A stretch of DNA of 64,000 nt from Medicago truncatula (Eukaryota; Streptophyta; Magnoliopsida; Fabales; Fabaceae). This document shows positions 46,156 through 59,950 of this stretch, one piece after another; within the stretch, counting starts at the first letter, position 1, and each line of letters begins with the position of its first letter. The position numbers and the translations under genes are program-made. The notes beneath the pieces were generated by a model, which saw only the letters and a program-made list of their open reading frames with translations, searched no databases and had not been told where the DNA came from. The stretch is taken from positions 48,943,762-49,007,761 of the forward strand of contig NC_053042.1 in assembly GCF_003473485.1 (NCBI RefSeq). The letters run 5' to 3'.

Positions 46156-47470
46156 TTTTTCTCAAGATCCTGTTTGTGGGTGTGATGCAAAAGTGATAAA
46201 GATTGGAACTTTGTGTAGAACAATTTCAGCAAAGGAAATGAAAACAAATGGGTAAATTGAAGAATGCATAGATAGTATAATGGTTCTACCACCTGCAAGT
46301 TGAGACAAAAGTGTGAATAAATTATTCAATAAACTTAAAAGAAAAAAAGAAAAAGAGCAACTTTTTACTAATTAATCATTAAACAATCATTTTCGTCTTA
46401 AATGTATATTTTGTTATTATTATAATTTTAAATTTGTTGAAATTATAGAATATTATACATGCATATCTTTTGTTATTAATTTTATAGATTAAATTGACTA
46501 TTTTATGACTAAACTAACTAACCAATTTAAATAGCAACTAAATTGATTAATGTCCATATAAGTATACCTAGTTGATATAGACAAGACAATACATTACGTT
46601 ATAGTTTAAACTCTAAATATCTCATTTATTCACTTTAAAAAGTGAATTCTAACCACATATTTAACAAAAAAGAAGATGTATCGAGGAATGAAAGACAAAC
46701 TGCAATAAAATGCGCTGCTAACATTTTTTAAAATCAAAATAGTTTTCTTTATAGGAATAGGAATGACCGACATGATTATTATTTATTTACTATAAAAGTT
46801 ACTTTGCCATTGTGATTTGTGGGCACCAACTACCAAAAGGAAGGGTAATTGCACTTGTCTTTGTCTTGGATTATTTTATTTGTAAGTTGTAACAACAGTT
46901 TCAAACCACTAGGGTTCGAGGAAAGGAACAAAAATAGGAAAGGATGGAAAAATTGACTACGATACAATCCTAAAGATTTGTAGACAAAGATGATAAATCC
47001 TGTTATGTGGTTGTAGCAGCATATAAATGAAGTTAGTTGTTTGTATGTTTGTGATGTGTTGTGCTTGTGTACATGAAAATGCATGCAATCACATTTCTTG
47101 CTGAGAAAATGGTTGGTTCGAATTGAATGGTTCCCACTTCCCATGATAAGAATATGCCATGCCCTTAAGATTACACTTTTTTTCCTTTATGATGAGAATG
47201 GTTGAGATATTCCATCAAAAAATGCTTGATATTATGTTGTAGAACGTTGTTTTTTCTTCCACAAAATCACACAGGAATAAGAGGTTGATTTGAGGGGGGA
47301 GTAAAGTGGTGAAAAATGTATGTGGAAAACAGTGGAATAGATTCTTCCATGTCACATTTCTATCTAGTGAAATCTTCACTATCCATAAAAGAAGATATAG
47401 ATACTTCAAAATATTTAAATAAGATTTGTATGCATTTTTAGTCAACTTCTTTTTGGAGTTATAGTCACGT
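46156..47470. promoter_or_regulatory. Upstream region of NLP gene
   Basis: Presumed 5' UTR and promoter of the minus-strand NLP gene. On the minus strand a CTTGCAG|GTGG acceptor-like site at about 46295 suggests a leader intron. No nitrate-type element was identified with confidence, and no other gene was seen. Confidence 0.35.
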
Positions 47471-47479
47471 TTTTTTTAA

Positions 47480-49705
47480 GGGAAATTCTACGGTGAAGTC
47501 ATTAAATTGACTTTTTCAGAGAAGTTATCCTACATCCAATAATAATGCGCCACATTGTTGAATGATGTCATGTGTGTTGACTGTTGTATGGTATATACCG
47601 TGTATCTGCTCAATATGTACCACCGTAGACTAGCTTTTTTGAACTATCAGATTAAGCAATTCACTAGTGTTATTGTGTTCATAATCTCCTTTTTGATTTT
47701 TTCTTCCTTCTATTTCAAAAAATATTTAAATAAACCTTTTTATGATAATCCTTTTTATAAAAAAATATTTCATTATTAAAAATAAATAAACCAAGGAAGA
47801 TTATGAACATCATCACCATCTTCATACCTTCATCATCTTCTTTATTGAACAAAAAATAAAATAACTACTCAAATACATCTCCAAATAACATGAATCTCAA
47901 TATTTTCTTCATCTCCATTTTCTAATCAACACAAAAGTCAATTACCCTAATTTAAATCCAACTCTTGATGGACACAAGTAGAGTGTTAATTGCGGCTGCT
48001 ATGCGACAATATATACTCTCAGTGGATTAGTTGCAGAATTATACAGATTGAATCAAGAGCAACTATGCTTTTAATTAATTTCCAGCAATTAAAAAGTAAT
48101 TTTTTATCAAATTGAGACGACAAATCTCTATGATAGATGCACAAAAGAAGTGATGTGGTCAGGCTGAAAATTAGTATGTCCATCATGTTATTGGTTCAGC
48201 GAGTACTCGTTTATGGGGCAACAATATTGGTTAAAGTATCAACGACGTGAATTGAGAGGAAAAATATAATTATCGTAAATATGGTGACTTTAACCCAATC
48301 CATTTTTTCAATTTTAATTTAAAACAATTTATATAATCATCATTTTCGTCTTAATAGTTTTTAGGCTTAATTGAACCTTAGGTACTCTAACTTATTTTTT
48401 TGGCTTAATAGGAAAATGTTAACATTAAAAACGTACTAATAAGTAATAATTACCATTAAAACGCCCTTAAAAAAACTAGCATTTCCGTTTCTTCTTAAAA
48501 AAAAAGCATTAAAAACGTATTAAGTGTGATTCAATTTATACAGCTAGCATTAAATACGTATTAAGTGTGATTGCAGAATAAAAATTATTATATTTTTTTA
48601 AAGAAGAAATATTGGCATTGAAAATTTATTTAAAAACAGTATCGAAAATGGCTAATTAGCTCGGAAATTTGCGTTAATAACGATATCGAAAACATCTTAC
48701 GTTTCAGAAAAAGAAAAAAAAAATCAAAAACATCACACAGAAATTTACTTTAATGCATAAGTTTTTTTTTTATATATTATACACTTTTAAATTTTTAAAA
48801 GGAAGTCATTTTCTTGAAAAAAAGGTTTTATATTAAATAATGACAAGTTAATTTGGAGAGTAAGAGATTGAAAATTTTTTAGGCATTAATTGTATGTGGT
48901 TGAATCATGGAAAAAAAAGATAAATATTATTCATATCTTTAATATAAGATAATTATTATCATATGTTTTATTTAAATATAATTTTTTAGACAATGATTAA
49001 ATATATTTTCTTAATTATAAACATTTTTTAAAATTGTATAAGATAAATAAGTTTCCATAATATTGTGTGCAACCTATAATATTCTAAAAAAAAATTATGC
49101 AAAATTTAAAACAATTTAAGATATTGAGTATAAAGTATTTTATTTTTAATTTAATTCAAAAAGAAGTGTTGAATGGGAGGGAGGTCTGAGCTTTGAGAGG
49201 GAAGTAGGTGTGCAAAATCAAAATTGTAACCACCATATCATCTATCTTTTAATGTCTAAAATCGAAATATATTATATATAATATATATAAGCATGTTATA
49301 TCTACATTTTTTTTTATTATGTAATTTCTTTTTCTCTCATGAACATGATGAATAAGTTGATGAAGATATGATATGAAGAAGATGAAGGAAAGATGAAGAT
49401 GTTGATTTAATAAAAATCTGGAAGAGAGAGAATATAAATAAATAAAGAAAGAAAAATAAAGAGGAGAGAAAATTGGTACTAGAAGAAAAATCATGTGTAG
49501 ATGGTGTACCACAATAACATAGAGATCAAGTAAATCTAACCATTAAAATCATGAAATAAAGTTTTCCTTCACTTACGCTACCGTAGACCGCACTACACTG
49601 GAACATGATTAGGGTTTTTGACGTGTCATCATTTAAAATCTGATTGACCTATTCAAACGACTTCACCGAAGAAATCATTTTCCTGACTTCATCATAGAAG
49701 CTCCC
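47480..49705. mobile_element. Non-autonomous MULE (deletion derivative)
   Basis: Left end GGGAAATTCTACGGTGAAGT, right end reading inward GGGAGCTTCTATGATGAAGT. It is flanked by the perfect 9-bp direct repeat TTTTTTTAA (47471-47479 and 49706-49714), diagnostic for Mutator-like transposition. The first about 600 bp and last about 420 bp match the 6.2-kb MULE at 20824-27054. The interior lacks the transposase gene and is AT-rich non-coding sequence. Confidence 0.88.
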
Positions 49706-49714
49706 TTTTTTTAA

Positions 49715-51194
49715 TGAAATATAATTTTGATTCGGATAAATGTCCATTAATTACTTTATTTCAAGAAAGAAATATATCAAAACTCTTCAATTTACATACT
49801 TATTCTTTGCTAATGTGTTATATTGAATAATTTCAATATGAGTGCTGAAAACACTTCCACCTTCTAGTGCTAGTCACTGTTATAAACAAAAATTTACAAA
49901 TTAGATTAATTTAGTTAGACTAATTTATTATGTGAAATTAATGACGATCTCATCATTTTATGTGAGGTTCATTTCTAAAGTGTAGAATCTATATTAATTT
50001 CATCAAATAATAGAATCAATATTAGAAAGAATATTAATAAAACAATGTTCATAACATTTTTTGTAATACTACCTCTAATTCTATTTATAAGAAAAATTTG
50101 ACTTTGTAGTTTTATTGTTTAATTAATATATTCAGTTTATAAAGATCGGATACTACTTATTATAGTCATTGGAATGCGAGACAAAATGGAATTTCGACAC
50201 AATATGATTGACATAGAAAAAGGTATAACCAAATCTGTCCACCCTTCTTCTTGATAAACCAACCCCAAGCAACATGTTTAATCTACTCCACAACGTGTTT
50301 AATCTTCACAATATGTTTAAAAATTACACGATTTCTATCTAGCCAAGCTAACCATAGTATCGTTAACCAAATAAGATATTTTAGGTCTCAAATCTGTAGT
50401 TTAATTGATGAATTAAGGGACATCAAAAGAGTTTAAAATTGGAAGTTCCGAGTTCAAATGCTGAAAACTAACATAACTAATTTAACTTTAATTAACATTT
50501 CTCTATTAAAAAAAAAGATAAGATACTTAATCTCTTCTGTATTTTCCTATTAAACAGACAAGTTGCCTCTTAAAATATTTATTATTTTCTATAGTAAAGT
50601 ACTATGTAGATTGTACCCTAAAAAAAGTACTATAGACTACGGATACGAGTATAAGAAATTATGAACCCCATAGAGTTTTAAATTCCGGAATTAAATACCT
50701 AATTCAGTATATACTATATTTAGGAATCGACGAAAAATTAATATATAGTAGTAAAATCCAATGCAACAAAGTCAATGTGCAAATGAATCCTTAGTGACAT
50801 CCAATATAACACCAGTTTTTGTTTGATGACTGTGGATAATGTTTGCTTGTAAGTTAGCATCACTTGAAGATTATTTTATGTTTTACAGATTAAAATGGCA
50901 AGTAAAGAAAGAACGAAAGAAAACAGACAGGATGAAGATTAATTAAATTATATAATTTCATTTAAATACACATCTTTGACAGAATACACTTAATGCATAG
51001 TGATATGGACTTCACGTAAATCTAATCACGAAATAAATTAATTGATCAACGTAATTATGTAAGGTTGGGTTTGGTGTTTGTGGTGTTCATACACTAAATG
51101 ACACTTTATTTGTAAAAACAATTTTTTTATCACTCTCTAAACTCAATGGTGGAAAATGAACAAGATGATATATTGATACTCCTTTTTTATCAAT
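49715..51194. other. AT-rich intergenic
   Basis: No gene recognised. A weak Stowaway-like phrase ('ctacctctaattctatttataag') occurs at about 50070. Confidence 0.35.
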
Positions 51195-51385
51195 AATTAA
51201 TGAACAATGACATTTTAACAATCATTTGGTACAATCTTTTTGACAATCTTTTTTCTCTCTCTTTTCATTGGTCGAAAACAAAGTAGAGAAAAAGAAAGAG
51301 AGAAAATAAGAATATAATGTGAGTATGAGAGAAAAAATTATCTAAAAATTATCACAAAATAATTGTACAAATATCATTTCTCATA
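51195..51385. repeat. Short foldback MITE
   Basis: Left AATGACATTTTAACAATCAT then TTGGTACAATC; right TTATCACAAAATAATTGTAC then AAATATCATTTCTC. The arms are imperfect inverses around a CT-rich/AG-rich centre. Related to units near 34574, 34790 and 62410. Confidence 0.6.
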
Positions 51386-51840
51386 ATTAATTGATACTCC
51401 TTAAATCATTGTGTGTGCTGTAATGAAATTAAATTAAATCTACTATACTGTGAGTCCAAAACATATAGGCTGGAGCATACAACTTGGTGGCTATCTAATC
51501 TAACCGCAAATGAGGGCATATTGATTAATTTATGTTCCAATCACAATCAGGTACAATGTGAATGAGAATATATAAATATATTTAGCTTAGTTACTTAAAT
51601 TGTCTTATATTTTCCTTCAAAAAAAAACATAGGGATGTTTATTTAAAAAAAAATAACAAGGATTAGATGAGATTAAAACTCTTGATAAAATAAAATGATG
51701 CCCTATATATTCCTACCTAACTAGATTGGTCGACCAAATAAATACTTTTACTTTGAATAACCGGTTTTTTTTAGTTGTACGACTTTTTTTAATTACTCCT
51801 TGTAGAATAGTATATATTAATTTAAGCATATTTATATTTT

Positions 51841-52250
51841 GGTCAAATGCATCTATAGGTCTTTAAGTTTTTCATTTTTTTCAAAGTCGTCCTTTAAGTT
51901 TCAAAAGTCTCAAACAAGTCCTTTTAATTTTTGAATCGTTTCAAACAACCTATTGTAGATAACATAGTTGGTAATTGCTTCCTTGATCTCATCTTTGGTA
52001 CCAAATCTGGCTCCTAACACCCACTTAAAATTAGTCATCTTTTTAGGCATGACAAATGGTGGATAATGTTTTTTGTTGCTATCATCTAAATTATCACCAT
52101 CATCCTCTAAAGGACTTGTTTGAAACGATTCAAAAACTAAAAAAACTTGTTTGGGACTTTTGAAACTTAAAAGGACTTGTTTGAGACTTTTGAAACTTAA
52201 AAGACGACTTTGGGAAAAACGAAAAACTTAAAAGGACCTTTAGATTTGAC
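51841..52250. repeat. Foldback element, about 0.4 kb
   Basis: Left arm GGTCAAATGCATCTATAGGT, then CAAAGTCGTCCTTTAAGTTT and CAAACAAGTCCTTTTAA. The right arm is inverse: ACTTGTTTGAGACTTTTGAA, then ACTTAAAAGACGACTTTGGG, ending GACCTTTAGATTTGACC. The loop contains a short direct GATTCAAAAA/TTGAATCG palindromic stretch. Non-coding. Confidence 0.8.
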
Positions 52251-53520
52251 CTTATATTTTTAATAACTACATGTAAAATGTAAATATTTAATCGATCCGG
52301 GGGTTGAATATAAAAAACAATCGAATAGATCAAGTTTGCAAGATTTCAAATAATAATTCAATAATATGCATTTCATTATCATGGTTCTGATTTAAGGAAA
52401 AACTTCATAAAACAAATATATGCCACTTGACAAGACAACCCACATAATTGTAAAAAAAAAAAAAAGACAACCCACAAACGTTCCTTTTATATATTTGCTT
52501 AGATTAGAATAGATTCAAGTTTTTCTAATGAACCTCTTTACTTAATTCAGTCAAAAAGGCACTACTGCCTCTTTAATTATATATTTTCCAACAAAAAATC
52601 TACTACACTCTATAACATTTACGATATTGTTGGACTGATTCAAGATGTTGCCTATATTTTATTGTTTCCCCCCACTATCGTGGAATGTCACTAATCATCT
52701 ACAAATATACTAAATCCTTAATATGCAATATTCAGCGCAACCATAATATTATTTATTTATTTTTAATGAACCTCAACTATACTAACTTGAGTGGGATTTA
52801 ATATTAATCGTTCATTTGCATAAACGATGACGTATGAAATGATGGAAATTATTGGCCCTATTTGACTTGAACATAATTCTTATTAGTTTATGTCAATTGA
52901 AGTGCTGATATTTGATAGCAAAATAATATAAGTGGAATTCGGTACAAGTGGTGTGGCCTTTTTAGAATTGCTGATTGCAGAGATAGTACACGTTTATTGA
53001 AAAAGTTGTGATACAATGCAAATTTGACATTATTTCTCACAAGTTGTATACTAACTGGGATTATAGTTTCTTTAATCCCAATATCATAACAATACCTCGT
53101 ACAAATCCTAGAACAAATGTTGTATAGGATATTCAGGAGAAGGATCCAAAATCATACATGTGAAACAGAAAGAGACAAAAACTCTACTTAAATCAATCTA
53201 CACTTTACTTTGACTAAAAATAATATGAAAAGCAGATGAAAATATTTTTATTAGTTAACACCATTACATATATACTCGGATTGATGTTGAGGGCGGAGAG
53301 ATAGCACCATTACATTACATAAAAAAAAAAAAAAAGATTGCTATTGGAAAATTTACAATTGCAGGTTTTGTAAAGAGTTTCTGGACAACATTTTTAGAAA
53401 GGAAAAAGAAGCGTTTGTGGACCTAACCCAATGCAAAACAAGTGAAGAACCAGCTGATAGTCGTGACTATGATTGGGAAGAAGTGTTAAGTTGAAAATTA
53501 ATTTAGCATTTTTTTGAACA
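52251..53520. other. AT-rich intergenic
   Basis: No gene or defined element recognised. Confidence 0.35.
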
Positions 53521-53539
53521 AATATTAGTATGTTAAATG

Positions 53540-53750
53540 TTACGAGAATATGGCGGCGGATGTCTTAGCCAAGAATGGGCAAGGTTAAGCCATGTTTTCC
53601 TCTCATTGGTGGGATGCTCCCCCTCCTTTTGTTCTTCACCTTCTCTACGGGGATAGTTTTGGGCTTCCTTTTTCTAGAATGAACATATAAGTCTTCTTTG
53701 TATACGGTTCAGGCCGCTCCTGAGATTTATAACATTTCTTATTTGATAAA
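53540..53750 (+). pseudogene. LINE 3' tail, RNase H C-terminal remnant
   Basis: The plus strand reads NMAADVLAKNGQG, a stop, then HWWDAPPPFVLHLLYGDSFG followed by LPFSRMNI and a stop, which is the typical C-terminus of plant LINE RNase H domains. An A-rich tail follows at about 53747. A very short 5'-truncated copy. Confidence 0.7.
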
Positions 53751-54154
53751 AAAAAATGTTGGTATTTTCTCTCTTACTAGGATTTGAATTGAACTTTAAC
53801 TCTTTTAATCTCTTAAAACTTAGCCAAGGGAGTTATCCATCCCACAAAAATTAATTTAGTGTGACTAATCTTCATACACAAGAATTAGAAAACTTCTAAC
53901 TGTTAGTTTAAAATATCTCAATCTCTTACCACTCGGACCAACTAAATGTCGATATCATGTGCAATGTTGTAACTATTATTTCCTCTTTTATGGACACATA
54001 ACCTATTATTTCCTAAAAAAACTACATTGATGATATTTTCTTAATAGTTACTATTAACCTCAAAATTGTGTTTACTAAATTAATCTCAACGGAAACTAGC
54101 TTTCTTAATTGTTTTTTTTTACCCGATCCACATGGGCCAGCCACAATTGTGATA

Positions 54155-54318
54155 AAGATAATCGTTCTTTAAGCTGCCAAAACTGCTCTCCCACACCCCA
54201 TCGGCAGTTGCCATTCGCTGTCCAAAAAACGCTCTTTATGAACGCTAGTCACCTGCCGTTGGGGGGATTTAGGGCTCGGGAGAGCAATATTTGCAGCTTA
54301 AAGAGCAATTATCTATGA
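54155..54318. repeat. Long hairpin (MITE-like)
   Basis: Arms of about 70 bp: left GATAATCGTTCTTTAAGCTG, CTCTCCC, CCCCATCGGCAG; right CTGCCGTTGGGG, GGGAGAGC, CAGCTTAAAGAGCAATTATC. The match is roughly 80% with few gaps. The flanks TGATAAA (left) and TGATAAG (right) may be a target duplication. Unusually GC-rich for the surroundings. Confidence 0.75.
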
Positions 54319-54918
54319 TAAGTAAAGCAACATAAGAATGATCCATTGTAACTTAGATGCCATTTTGACCATCCCTAGCATCAGTTCAACAGTATACATA
54401 AAAATAAAAATATAAAACACAAATTTTACACATTTGAATGCTTGCTTCTAGAGAATTTTGTGCAGATACGCAATTCCAAACACATTTAGAGTTTTTAATA
54501 GCAAAGACTGGAAAGAAGCACCCTTATAACTTTGCCATTTCCCAACACAAGAATGGTCCTTTGTATGCAAATTGAAACCATGTTATAGTTTATTTGGTCA
54601 CCTCAGGATAAACATCTTTTACGTCAGGTTCGAGTTCGCTCATCTTCACTATCCCAAAGCATGTTGACGTATTGAAGGCTTATTAAAAATAAAATAAAAA
54701 TTGCTGTATTTTGGAACATATAACTTCAATTTTATCTTTTCCAATGCAGAAATGTAATCTTCATCTTCTTTCCTTTTATTTTATGGTATACGAATAAAAA
54801 GATCAAGACATGATAACCTGAACATTTAATGGCAATTTTCTTAAGTAGCATGATTAAAGATTATCAGTGAATTTACAACTGTCATATTTTTGCTATAATA
54901 AAACCACCAATTAACAGA
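54319..54918. other. 3' flank of SPPL1
   Basis: No gene recognised; includes the presumed 3' UTR of the minus-strand SPPL1 gene at its right edge. Confidence 0.4.
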
Positions 54919-57900
54919 TTAAACTTCTACCTCGCGGTCCTTATCATTGACATTCGGAATGTTTCCTTCCCATAACTCGAGTAGCTCATTTTTCATCCAA
55001 GAGATCACAATTACAGGTCCCAAGGTAGAAGGCACCTACACAAACAAAGATAAAGAACTTTGTTAAGGGTGAAACAGACAGTTCGGTTTTGAAGCCCCAT
55101 ACTACTAGTTAAAAATTAAGAAGCTAGCTGTAGAAAGATTTGCAAAATAAAAAATTTACTTAATTACATATACAAATTTAATATAGGATGCAAAATGGGA
55201 TTGGTTCCTCTATCTCTATGTACTATTTATATTAATATAGGATATTTACATTGCATGAGATGAATGAGTAAATGAAGATTCTTCTTGACTCTTGAAAACA
55301 TAGCTCCATTCACAATCATGAGATTCATGACCATGGATTGTGGTATTTCATAGTTTGAAATTCAACCAAACAAATAACTTAGAAAAATATTTGGGTATAG
55401 ATGAATATGAGGTATGTAATGTAACATGAAGTTTATGCACAAACTGGACAATAAGTGACCTGACAATTATTTTGACAATATCTGATTTAGGTAACAGATT
55501 TTGACAAACAAATTGCATGCATCAAGTGGCTCAGTGCCAGTGGAGGAAACAGGTTCACATAGATAATGGATTTATGGATGAATCTCTGATCCTCATATCA
55601 ACAAAACGGGGTTTGGACTTGCATATTCCGACAAAATTATGTACTCGACTATAACACAGTATTTTAGTATGAATAGATAGATAAAAATAGTGTTCTTATA
55701 AACTAGAAAGAGAAATAAATAGTGAAAATTATGTAGATTAAGCAATAACTAAACTAAACTTTCATTAATATGTTCCTTAATATGTTCTATAAACTAAACT
55801 TTTCCCACAGTCGAAACAAAATAAGATACTCCTTCTGTTCCTTTTTACTTGTCGCTTTTTCAGAAATTATTTGTTCATTTTTACTTGTCATTTTAATTAA
55901 TTACTGTTTTGTGAATAATACTCTTAATAATTGATTGTAGAGAGAGAAATAAGTGAACTGACATAATAAACAGTTAAGGATATTATAGGAAAAAGATAAA
56001 CTATTTCATTTTCATCAAAAGTACCCAACAATTTATCAGTGTTCTTGGTACGTGTAAATAACAAAAAAATGACAAGTAGAAAGGAATGGAGGTAGATTTT
56101 TCCGATTAAAAAATGACAAGTAAAACATTAATTTCGTCCTTTAGTTATGCTATTGTTCCGATTTTTCCCTTTGTATTGTTGGGAGTCGTCATTCCTCTCT
56201 CCTCTAACTAATTAAGTGCTTTGATGGCTGTTCCTTGCGGTTCACTACCAAAAGAAAGTTGTTCCTTGTGGTATTTTAATTGACTCTCCACTACCTATAG
56301 TTCACATTTATAACGGCACACAAAAACTGTTCGGTGAATTTTGTTTCACATCCTAATAGAGAGAGAGAGAGAGACGCAAAAATTAAATGCTTATAGGTTT
56401 ATCTATAAAAAAAACTAATTATGGATATATACGTCAGAAAATAATTAACGCAGAGGATAATTTAGAAAGAGGTATTACATTATGGAGAAGTAAAATTCTC
56501 AAAAAGGTCTAATAATAGGGGACGGAGGTAATAATTGAGAGTAATAACAGAAGTTATAGAATGAATTACTATTAATTAGTATTGAGAAGTATAGTCGACA
56601 ATAACACATATACGATGATAATTTTTTTTTTTGAAAAAACAGAATTACCAGATAAAGAAGAGCAGGTTGAGGTGAGTGACTCAAGACACCAGCTGCTAAA
56701 GCAGTTACCAGGCCAATGGCATATCCAGGCAGCGCATACCATATGTATTTGTGCCCCTTTGAAGAATGTAAATCAGTGAGATTGATTGTATCCCTGCTCT
56801 TGCGATAATCAAAGCAGAGAACCAAAGCCAGCAGCATCCCAGGGATGGCCTACAAAAAGATAAGCAAACATCATGAAACACCAAATACAGAAGCTTAGAA
56901 GAAGTGGGACTAGCAAACTTTATTGAATTCAGGATTAGCTTAGGTCGACACAGAACTGTAATGATATTTTAAGCTTTAAGCCACAGTATTTGATGGTGTG
57001 TATGCAAACAAACACACGTGATGCACTGAAGCACAGAGAAAGCTTCGATCACAATATGCTCCCTGGCCCCTACGTAAATATTGCATAACTCACAACAAAA
57101 ATTTCACTCAAATTAGACAAAATTGGCAGAATATGCCCAATTCAACCTACTTGATGCAAGAGAAGTTAGAGAAAGGAGAGGGGGAGGAGGTTACAGTAAA
57201 AACTTCAGTATTGTGAACAATGACAACCTCTTCTTTTTCATGTTCTTTTATCACTACTCTTGCATGATATATGGCAGAATATTTCACCATGAAGGTATTC
57301 AAAAATCATAGTAAGTGAAAATCCACACAACCCACATAACACGTAACAAAACATGGTTTAGCAAGAAAACAAGGAAGAAAAGTTCATATCAGTAAACGCA
57401 AAGCAACATACTCCTTCATGTGAAGTAAGCAATAAAATACAGTCTATCCGTTAGAAACAGTTAACACATAGACTCATAGAGTAATAATTCTAAGAGGGTA
57501 AGAATGTGATACCATGTCTCCTAAACCAAGCATCATGAAGTCGGATGCACTCTGTCCTGGAACAACACCGCCCAACAAATTTCGTGGAAAGACAATCTTT
57601 ACAGGTAACTCCAATTTCTTTGTTATTAGTTGCAACCCAGGAAGACTTAAACTATTAGCAACAGTGTGCATAGGATTTGATGCTTGCTGTGTTGCTACAG
57701 ACACCATGACATTTGCCCCGAAAAATCTTTCAGAGTAGAAAACCCAGAAAATGTCATATACAAACAAACAAAGGAGGAGCATTGCACAAATCTTGATGTT
57801 TGGAAGACGCACATGGCTTACAAATGCAATGCATATAGATATTCCCAACAGATTGTTCAGTATCCAATGACCAGAAACAAGCCAAGCAACTACTGTAAAA

Positions 57901-58310
57901 GTGCATGTAAACAATAGCATTGCTTGGATTCGTGTAAAAGATTTTGAGCAACAGCGTGAAACATAAGGATCAGCCAAACCAAACTGTGACTTCAAATAGG
58001 CAGCATAAGGAGACAGGACGAAGAAAAGGGACGACGCAGCAGCTATGGCAGTAAATGCCGTGAGAAACTGTGAAACCGATGAGAACAAGTAGAACATCAG
58101 AACCAAGCTAAAAGAGCTCATAACCGGGATCATCAATGCTTGAGACCTATCCAATGTAATGGATGCTTCTGACATGTGATGATTACGCTCCATTTCTTTC
58201 CCATAATTTAGAGCTCGAAAAGCAGCTCCAAATGTCACAGCTACAGCTGTGGCGATAAGCGTAACCGGTGCAGGCTCTAGCAAATACACAAGCTTCCAAA
58301 GGGATTCCAT
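54919..58310 (-). CDS. SPPL1: Signal peptide peptidase-like 1 (intramembrane aspartyl protease)
   Basis: Multi-span GxGD-type aspartyl protease that cleaves transmembrane segments in the endomembrane system. Three coding exons: 58310-57513, 56849-56649 and 55035-54919, GT-AG, giving 371 residues, close to Arabidopsis SPPL1 (372 as recalled). The catalytic motif YD is in LFVYDIFWVFYSERFFGANV (Asp186). GLGD at 262-265 (Asp265) sits at the exon 1/2 junction. The PAL motif is in HSPQPALLYL (328-330). Several hydrophobic segments run from residue about 12 on. There is no long lumenal protease-associated domain, which separates SPPL1 from the SPPL2-5 group. A leader intron runs from 58805 to 58311, its acceptor directly before the ATG, and a telo-box-like TTAGGGTTT lies near 58790 on the plus strand. 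The 1.6-kb second intron contains a Stowaway MITE. Confidence 0.95.
55829..56092. mobile_element. Stowaway-type MITE in SPPL1 intron 2
   Basis: Left CTCCTTCTGTTCCTTTTTAC then TTGTCG; right ATGACAAGTAGAAAGGAATG then GAGG. TA at 55827-55828 and 56093-56094. A separate right-end fragment 'ggggacggaggtaata' lies at about 56517. Confidence 0.82.
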
Positions 58311-59048
58311 CTACAATTATCTTTAATTCCAACTTATATTCATAGAAACACAACCAAATACCTATAACTTCGCAGCCAAAGCTGCAAAGTTTTTTTTTTT
58401 GGAATGCAAAAACCTAAACAGTTAAAACCGTGCAACCTGCATATAGAAAAAGAAGATTATAAACACATGCACGCATTTTATTGAAAATAAATAAATAAAA
58501 ATCACCCCTTCCAGAACCCCCTTGTTCAATTTTGTATTACTACAACCAAATTTAACATTCTTTGAATCTTGAACTATCTGAAGCAAACGAACCCAACAGA
58601 AAAAATTGAAATTATAATTTCTTTTAACCTAATTTGATGATCAATGTTTTCTTTCTACCTAGTAATTAAACCTAATAACATACCTAAAAACCCTAATCAA
58701 CCCATTAAATCGATTAAACGGATCGATTTTCCAAGAAACGATCAAAATTGAAGAGGAAGATTAAAGGCGTGATCTGAAATTGGGAAATTAGGGTTTCGGG
58801 ACTACCTTGGACTGTTGAAAGAGGTTTGAGAGAACCCTTCGCTGAAACGAGGATACCACTACCCTTTTTCTTGAGAGTGAAGTGAATCTCACTCTATTCC
58901 TATTTTCTATTGCACCCCTTTACTTTACTTCCTTTCCAAAATCCCCCCTTTTTGGATTACGTTTCTATATCATGAAGGGGCGATTCTTTCTTTTCTTTTT
59001 ATTAGTTGAATTGAAGGGGCCAAATTCGGTGCAGAGCAAAAAATATAA
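58311..59048. promoter_or_regulatory. SPPL1 leader intron and promoter region
   Basis: Positions 58311-58805 are the inferred leader intron (minus-strand donor AAG|GTAGT, acceptor TTGTAG). The leader exon lies right of 58806. No TATA box was identified. The plus-strand open frame at 58882-59085 is not supported. Confidence 0.5.
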
Positions 59049-59366
59049 TCCCTCCGTCCTAATTTATAAGCAAAAAAAACATTAATTCACACTTATTAAG
59101 ACAACTAACACTTAGTGATTTGAGGTATAATTTTTTGTGTTCCTTTGGAATAAGTTTCATGGAAATATGTAAAAATAATTCTCATTGGTTAAAAATTATG
59201 GAGAAAATAAAAAGGTGAACAAATTAAATGCAACATGTATTTAATTTTACATTGGAAAAGATGATTTGTTTGAAATAACATAAAAATAGCATAAAAGTTG
59301 GTTTTTTTTGCTTATATTTTGAGACAAAGAAAATTAGATTTTTTTGCTTATATTTTAAGACGGAGT
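59049..59366. mobile_element. Stowaway-type MITE
   Basis: Left CCCTCCGTCCTAATTTATAA then GCAAAAAAAAC; right TTTTTTGCTTATATTTTAAG then ACGGAG. A duplicate right-arm phrase TTTGCTTATATTTTGAGACA lies at about 59307, so the right end is partly duplicated. Confidence 0.75.
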
Positions 59367-59559
59367 AAATTCTTGTGAAAAAAAACAAAAAATATAAATT
59401 AATAAAAGGGTTTTTTTTTAAGGAAAAAACTACAAATCATTAAGAAAAAGTATATTAGAAAGTTTTTTTTTTTTTTTTGGAAAGCTAAGGAGCAATGAGA
59501 CAAAAAAAAAAAAAAGAGAGTGAAACATCTAAGCTCTAAGGAACTAGGTTCGCATAAAG

Positions 59560-59950
59560 TTGATAGAAAGAAGGTTTGTAATGTCGGTGGGAAGGGAGTC
59601 GTGGACTAAGAGATGAATGCTAGAAGAATCTTAAAGTTTAACTAGAAAGTCCGCACAACTATTTGCTTCTCGAAGATTGTGAATAATGCGAACATGTCAA
59701 TCTTGAGGAAAAATGTTTTTGATGTCTTGAATAAAAGTAACAACATATTTGTGAAACCTTTGAGTTGGAAGCTTGAGAAGATAAACGCACTGAACAGGAT
59801 GTGTGAAACAAATTATACCATGGTAATTCGACTCCTTAACCAATAATAGCTCGTGATGAATAGCATGGAGCTCAGCTATCAGAAAAATGTATCGATAAAG
59901 CATTTTGTAATTAAAAGAAGAAAATTCAAAAATTTGACACCATTCTCTAA
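59560..59950 (-). pseudogene. LINE RNase H remnant
   Basis: The minus strand reads AELHAIHHELLLVKESNYHG, then LPTQRFHKYVVTFIQDIKNI, a stop, and HVRIIHNLREANSCADFLVK. This matches the second half of the LINE-type RNase H domain, with stops between blocks. Upstream sequence to about 60060 may belong to the same copy. Confidence 0.78.
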
